From contig URPI01000072.1 of NCBI GenBank assembly GCA_900549705.1, forward strand, positions 1 to 10,453: a stretch of 10,453 nt of DNA. The letters run 5' to 3'. The notes beneath the pieces are model-generated. The model made no database searches. It was not told where the DNA came from and saw nothing but the letters and a program-made list of their open reading frames with translations. A program made the translations under genes and the position numbers. Source of the stretch: an uncultured Eubacteriales bacterium. Lineage in GTDB: Bacteria > Bacillota > Clostridia > Oscillospirales > Oscillospiraceae. Positions 5,724-10,453 of this stretch are shown in pieces; the stretch's first letter is position 1; every line of letters starts with the position of its first letter.

Positions 5724-8700
5724 CTACCTTACACAGCTATATTCCAGCGTCTCCGATTCCACTTCATTGTCATCCAGCACAGTATTATCCCTCTCATCCA
5801 TATTGAGCAGACTATTCAGCTCTTGCAGCCGTGCCGCTTTCTCCCTCAGCTCCTGCTCCTTTGGGAACTCCTTTTCCGCCTCCTGCTTTGCCGTCCGCAT
5901 CTCCTCCTGGGTGGTTTCCAGCTGCCGTTTGGCACTGGTCAAGCGGCCCTCTAAACCGTCCAGCAGATTATCAATGCGCTGGAGATTGCCCAGCGCATCA
6001 TTGCCCAGAGATACTGGATAGCTGAGCTGCCGGTGGAGGATGATCTGGAACCCCTTCTGAAACGAATCGAACATAAGTCCCATAGAAAAACCACGGTAGC
6101 TGCCCAACAGGGCTTCTTCTGCCGTGATTTTCCGCTCGCAGGCTGCTAAAATAGCAGTGCCTGCGGGCTTTTTCTCTGTGTAAGTAACACCGTCGATTTC
6201 CATGGTGCTGAGCGTCCTCGGATCTGCTGTAGCCGTTGCCTTCACTTGCTGGAGATCCTCGGTCAGGCTCTGGATTTTCTGCTCCAGCCTTTGAATCTCT
6301 GCTGGAAAGTAACGGTGCAGCTTGTTTTCCAGATTGTACTTCTGGCTGAGGAAACTGCTTCTCAGCAGCGTCAGCCGGGACACCGCCACATCCAAATCCA
6401 TCTTCTCCTTTATGAGCGGATTTCCTGTGGTCAGCGCCTTGATCTCCGCATAGCTCATTGTCATTTCATCCGCCTCCTCCATAGTACGGGAGGGCACCTT
6501 GGAAACCATGATCTGCGAAATAAATCGCTGTTTCGTTTCAATAATCTGCCAATTATAGGAATCGAACGTTTCTTTGGTCACATAACGGTAGATGTCCACC
6601 TGGTCGTTTAGATTGCCCTGCCGGATGATTCTTCCGCTGCGCTGCTCCAAATCAGAGGGCCGCCAGGGACAGTCCAGGTCATGGTTTGCCGCCAGCCTTG
6701 TCTGCACATTGGTTCCGGTGCCCATCTTGGAGGTACTTCCAATCAGCACCCTGACCTGCCCGGAACGCACTTCTTGAAACAGCTTCTTCTTTTTCACGTC
6801 TGTTGGTGCTTCGTGGATAAAAGCAATTTCCTCCTTGGGAATGCCCATTCCAGTGAGCTTAGAACGGAGATCGTCATAGACATTAAAGCTGCCATCGAAA
6901 TGTGGGGTACTCAGGTCACAGAACACGATCTGGGTACCCCGCTGGTCTGCGGTTTTCTCCCAAATCTCATAGACATTTTTGGCACAGGCTGCTGTTTTGC
7001 TGTGTTCATCGTCCGGCAGCATGGGATTCATAAGCCGCTGATCCAGCGCCAGCTTGCGTCCATCGCTGGTGATCTTGAGCATATTATCCTCGGCAGCATC
7101 CACCATCTTATTCCGCACCTTATCTGCGCGGGCGGATAGTTCCTTGACCATAGCCCTTTGCAGCTCCGATGGCTCCAGCTGCTCCACATGGTAATTGGCC
7201 TTGGGCACCGGCAGTTTCAGCATCTCTGCGGTCTGGATGTCCGCCACCAGCCGGAACATATAGATCAGCTCCGGCAGATTGTAGAATCGTGCGAATCTGG
7301 TCTTAGTGCGGTAGCCGGTACCCTCCGGAGAAAGCTCCATGGCAGTTACCGTCTCACCAAAGTTCGCTGCCCAGGCGTCAAAGTGCTGGAAGCCATGATA
7401 CTCCAGCGTCTTAGACTGCAAATACCGCTGCATGGTGTACAGCTCCACCATACTGTTGGAAATGGGCGTTCCGGTGGCAAACACAATGCCGTGTCCATCT
7501 GTCAGCTCGTCGAGATACTGACATTTGAGATACATATCGCTGGCCTTCTGGGACTCCGTCTGGGAAATGCCCGCCACGTTCTGCATTTTGCTTACTGCGG
7601 CGAGATTTTTGTATAAATGTGCCTCGTCCACCAGCAGCCGATCCACGCCCAATTCCTCAAAGGTAATGACATCATCCTTCCGGCTCTGGTCGTTGAGTTT
7701 TTTCAGCTTGGCCTCGATGCTCTTTCGGCTGCGCTCCATCTGCTTGATGGTGAACCGATCCCCACCGGCCTGTTTTGCCTCGGAGATGCCCTGTACAATG
7801 TCCTCAATCTGTCGCTCCAGCAGCATGGTCTGCCGCTCCTTAGACAGAGGAATTTTCTCAAACTGGCTGTGCCCGATGATGACAGCATCGTAATCTCCGG
7901 TGGAAATCCGGCTGCAAAAGGTCTTACGCCTTGCCGGAGTGAAATCTTTCTCAGTGGCCACCAGAATATTGGCGGCGGGATAAAGCTGAAGGTATTCGCT
8001 GGCCCATTGCCCAATCAAGTGATTGGGCACCACCACCATGGATTTGTGGCACAGGCCCAGCCGCTTGCTCTCCTGGGCAATGGCAACCAGCTCGAAGGTC
8101 TTGCCGGCCCCTACGCAGTGAGCCAGCAGAGTGTTCCCTCCATAGAGCGCCCGCGCAATGGCATTCTTTTGATGGGGACGCAGCGTAATTTCCGGGTTCA
8201 TCCCCGGAAAGATCAGGTGAGAGCCGTCATATTCTCTGGGGCGCAAATTGTTGAACCGCTCGTTGTAGAGCGTTGTCAGCCGTTCCCGGCGGTCCGGGTC
8301 CTTCCAAATCCAGTCCTGAAATGCCTGACGGATTTCTGCCTGTTTCCCTTGGGCAATGGCCGTTTCCTTCTTGTTGAGTATTGCCTTCCGCTTTCCGTCC
8401 ACCTCCACATAGTCAAACACCTTGACCTCCCGGAGGTTCAGACAGTCCTCCAGAATGTGATACCCGCTGGTACGCTGGGTGCCATAGGTGGACGATGCGT
8501 AAATGCTGCCGCTGTCAACAGACCGGCCTTCAATCTGCCATGCACCGGTGTAGGGGGAATAGTGTACCTTGATCCGCGACCTCATGTACCACGGTGGCTG
8601 CAACAGCTCCCACACAAATTGCTGTATGTCTGATTCTGGCACCCAGGTGCTGCCCAGCCGCACGGAAATCTCCGCTGGGCTTAAATCTTCTGGCTGCACC

Positions 8701-10453
8701 TGCTCCAGTGCGGTCACATTGGGCTGGTAGATGGGCTGTTGCTCCGCTGCGGCTTTGGCTTCCCGCAGCTTCTCCCGGACGTTGCCGGAGAGGTATTCTT
8801 CCGCCAAAACAAACGTTGGAGCCTCCAGATTGCCGTCTGGGAGCCGGTAAATTTGCCCGGATAGCTCCTGTTCCAATGTCTCCGCATCCTTGCCGGTAAG
8901 CTGGGAGAGATAGTCCATATCTACGGCGGCAAGATCGTTAAGGCATATGGTCAGCGCCTCCTGTGCCGTTTCCACATGGGTCACGGACTCCTTTGGGCGA
9001 ATGGTGCGCTTGGTGAAAAAATCTGCCTTGCGCTCCAGCTGCCCCTCCTCGTCCAGAATCTCCAGAGAACACAGCAGATAATAGCTGTCATCATCGGAAA
9101 ACGCCCGCCGATTCTGCTGGCTGTTAATCAGCCCAAAGTCCTGCTGAAAGGCATCATAGAGTTGGTTCAGCTCCGCCTGTTTTGCCTCAATTTCCGGTTC
9201 TGGACGATCTTCCGTCTCTAGCGTAATCAGGCTGCGGACACAATCCCGGAGTCCAATCAGGCCCCGCACTCGCTGTGCTGCGGTTTCACTGAGCTGCGCC
9301 GGGTGCATTCTGCTGTTCTCACGGTAGTAGACCGTTCCGTCTACAACGGTGAAGCTATAATTCTTCACATTGGGATCAGCGGGAATGGAATCCTCCTGCT
9401 CGTCCTGTGCTTCATCCATAGCTACCTCCACATAGGTTCCGCAGATATGCTGCACAGCCTCATGGAGCTGCTGGGACAGCACGGCACCGGGAATGGGCCG
9501 AACCGTGCATTCCTCCCGTCCATACTGGGTACTCTCTGTTGAAAGTTCTCCCAGCACCATCTCCGGGTGCTGCACAAAATAGCGGTTCAGCGTGATACCA
9601 TCCTCAGTCTTGTCCAAATGCACCCACTCCGGTTCCATAGCAACCATGCGCTGTCTCTTTTGCAGGAACAGAATGTCCGATACTACACTGGTTCCGGCGT
9701 TGGCAAGGAATGCATTGTTCGGCAGACGAATGGCCCCCAGCAACTCCGCCCGCTGGGCCAGGTACTTCCGCACCTCGGTGCTCTTGCTGTCCATGGTGTA
9801 TCGGCTGGTAACAAAGGCCACCACGCCGCCGGGACGCACCTGATCCAGTGCCTTGGCAAAGAAATAATTGTGGATGCGGAAGCCCAGAGAATTGTAGCTT
9901 TTATCGTCCACCAGATAGTTGCCGAAGGGCACGTTTCCAATGGCAAGATCATAGAAATTCCTCCGGTCTGTAGTTTCAAAGCCCGCCACGGTAATGTCCG
10001 CATTGGGATAGAGCTGTTTTGCAATCCGCCCTGAGATGCTGTCCAGCTCCACACCATAGAGCTTGCTGTTCTGCATGGTATCCGGCAGCATTCCGAAGAA
10101 ATTGCCCACCCCGCAAGCAGGCTCCAGAATATTGCCGGAGGTGAACCCCATGCGCCTAATGGCCTCATAGATACCGCGAATTACGGTGGGACTGGTGTAA
10201 TGAGCGTTAAGCACAGATTCCCGCGCCGCCTTGTATTCCTCATCCTCCAGCAATTCTTTCAGCTGGGCATATTCACTGTTCCAAGAGGTGTTTTCGGGAT
10301 CAAAGGCTTGGGGCATTCCACCCCAGCCCACATAGCGGGATAGAATCTCCTGCTCCTCCGGGGTCGCATTTCGCCCTTCTGCCTCCAGAGATTTCAGCAG
10401 CCGAATGGCAGATAGATTGTTTGCGAACTTTTGGTGAATGCTGCCGCAGCCCA
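5724..10453 (-). CDS. Giant N6-adenine methylase / SF2 helicase protein of a conjugative element (5' partial)
   Basis: The visible 1575 residues run from the window edge, with reading continuing upstream of the internal GTG at 10331 (NATPEEQEILSRYVGWGG reads straight through), so the true start is outside. Numbering from the edge, a methyltransferase domain has SAM motif I LEPACGVGNFFG at about 109-120 and motif IV NVPFG at 173-177, a variant of the usual NPPY/F. A long linker leads to an SF2/SNF2-like helicase: Walker A GAGKT at 781-785 (bases 8097-8111), DEAH at 942-945 (7617-7628), GTPISNS after it, and motif VI QRSGRIIRQGN (6612-6644). A charged coiled coil rich in Glu, Lys and Gln occupies much of the last 250 residues. 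Such proteins are common in ICEs of Clostridia; phage P1 DarB has a similar methylase-helicase layout and is an antirestriction factor. A role in protecting or processing transferred DNA is inferred. Confidence 0.93.
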   Translation of the reverse strand, partial: GCGSIHQKFANNLSAIRLLKSLEAEGRNATPEEQEILSRYVGWGGMPQAFDPENTSWNSEYAQLKELLEDEEYKAARESVLNAHYTSPTVIRGIYEAIRRMGFTSGNILEPACGVGNFFGMLPDTMQNSKLYGVELDSISGRIAKQLYPNADITVAGFETTDRRNFYDLAIGNVPFGNYLVDDKSYNSLGFRIHNYFFAKALDQVRPGGVVAFVTSRYTMDSKSTEVRKYLAQRAELLGAIRLPNNAFLANAGTSVVSDILFLQKRQRMVAMEPEWVHLDKTEDGITLNRYFVQHPEMVLGELSTESTQYGREECTVRPIPGAVLSQQLHEAVQHICGTYVEVAMDEAQDEQEDSIPADPNVKNYSFTVVDGTVYYRENSRMHPAQLSETAAQRVRGLIGLRDCVRSLITLETEDRPEPEIEAKQAELNQLYDAFQQDFGLINSQQNRRAFSDDDSYYLLCSLEILDEEGQLERKADFFTKRTIRPKESVTHVETAQEALTICLNDLAAVDMDYLSQLTGKDAETLEQELSGQIYRLPDGNLEAPTFVLAEEYLSGNVREKLREAKAAAEQQPIYQPNVTALEQVQPEDLSPAEISVRLGSTWVPESDIQQFVWELLQPPWYMRSRIKVHYSPYTGAWQIEGRSVDSGSIYASSTYGTQRTSGYHILEDCLNLREVKVFDYVEVDGKRKAILNKKETAIAQGKQAEIRQAFQDWIWKDPDRRERLTTLYNERFNNLRPREYDGSHLIFPGMNPEITLRPHQKNAIARALYGGNTLLAHCVGAGKTFELVAIAQESKRLGLCHKSMVVVPNHLIGQWASEYLQLYPAANILVATEKDFTPARRKTFCSRISTGDYDAVIIGHSQFEKIPLSKERQTMLLERQIEDIVQGISEAKQAGGDRFTIKQMERSRKSIEAKLKKLNDQSRKDDVITFEELGVDRLLVDEAHLYKNLAAVSKMQNVAGISQTESQKASDMYLKCQYLDELTDGHGIVFATGTPISNSMVELYTMQRYLQSKTLEYHGFQHFDAWAANFGETVTAMELSPEGTGYRTKTRFARFYNLPELIYMFRLVADIQTAEMLKLPVPKANYHVEQLEPSELQRAMVKELSARADKVRNKMVDAAEDNMLKITSDGRKLALDQRLMNPMLPDDEHSKTAACAKNVYEIWEKTADQRGTQIVFCDLSTPHFDGSFNVYDDLRSKLTGMGIPKEEIAFIHEAPTDVKKKKLFQEVRSGQVRVLIGSTSKMGTGTNVQTRLAANHDLDCPWRPSDLEQRSGRIIRQGNLNDQVDIYRYVTKETFDSYNWQIIETKQRFISQIMVSKVPSRTMEEADEMTMSYAEIKALTTGNPLIKEKMDLDVAVSRLTLLRSSFLSQKYNLENKLHRYFPAEIQRLEQKIQSLTEDLQQVKATATADPRTLSTMEIDGVTYTEKKPAGTAILAACERKITAEEALLGSYRGFSMGLMFDSFQKGFQIILHRQLSYPVSLGNDALGNLQRIDNLLDGLEGRLTSAKRQLETTQEEMRTAKQEAEKEFPKEQELREKAARLQELNSLLNMDERDNTVLDDNEVESETLEYSCVR

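Noticed and set aside
7617..8633. 338-residue plus-strand ORF opposite the helicase
   Set aside because: It is antisense to a strongly conserved helicase with all motifs present. Its product has no recognisable domain; long open antisense frames are common opposite GC-rich coding sequence.

Overview
The window is part of an integrative/conjugative or mobilizable element of a Clostridia-type Bacillota, probably a gut Oscillospiraceae or Lachnospiraceae host. This rests on protein style, very strong AGGAGG ribosome binding sites, and the gene set: a large methylase-helicase, a MobC-type accessory protein, a MOBP-like relaxase and PcfB/DUF3801. No integrase, origin of replication, rRNA or tRNA is visible, and both ends of the window cut through genes.

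The element backbone runs on the minus strand, from right to left. A giant N6-adenine methylase/SF2 helicase (10453 to 5724, start outside the window) is followed by a PP-loop PAPS-reductase-like enzyme (5677-4895), a possible 35-residue ORF lying on two inverted repeats (4877-4770), and mobC (4786-4466). Next come the relaxase (1970-693), pcfB (718-56, overlapping the relaxase end by 26 nt) and the first codons of another gene (54-1). Short gaps or overlaps and a good ribosome binding site before each gene suggest a single transfer operon, apart from one interruption.

The interruption lies between mobC and the relaxase, roughly 1985-4445. It is a clearly AT-richer cargo block on the opposite strand. 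It holds a complete AAA/DUF4143 ATPase (2150-3508) and an uncharacterised 269-residue protein (3567-4376) whose helical middle carries a perfect RNxxxH motif typical of HEPN ribonucleases. A GCGTATT-centred sequence recurs three times at 33-34 bp spacing before the ATPase gene and once more directly before the second gene.

Backbone genes would process and hand over DNA: MobC and the relaxase act at oriT, PcfB feeds a coupling protein, and the methylase-helicase and PP-loop enzyme may protect or modify the incoming DNA. The cargo pair has the look of a defence or toxin-type module carried inside the mobilization operon. That role is inferred from gene arrangement and one motif and is not established.
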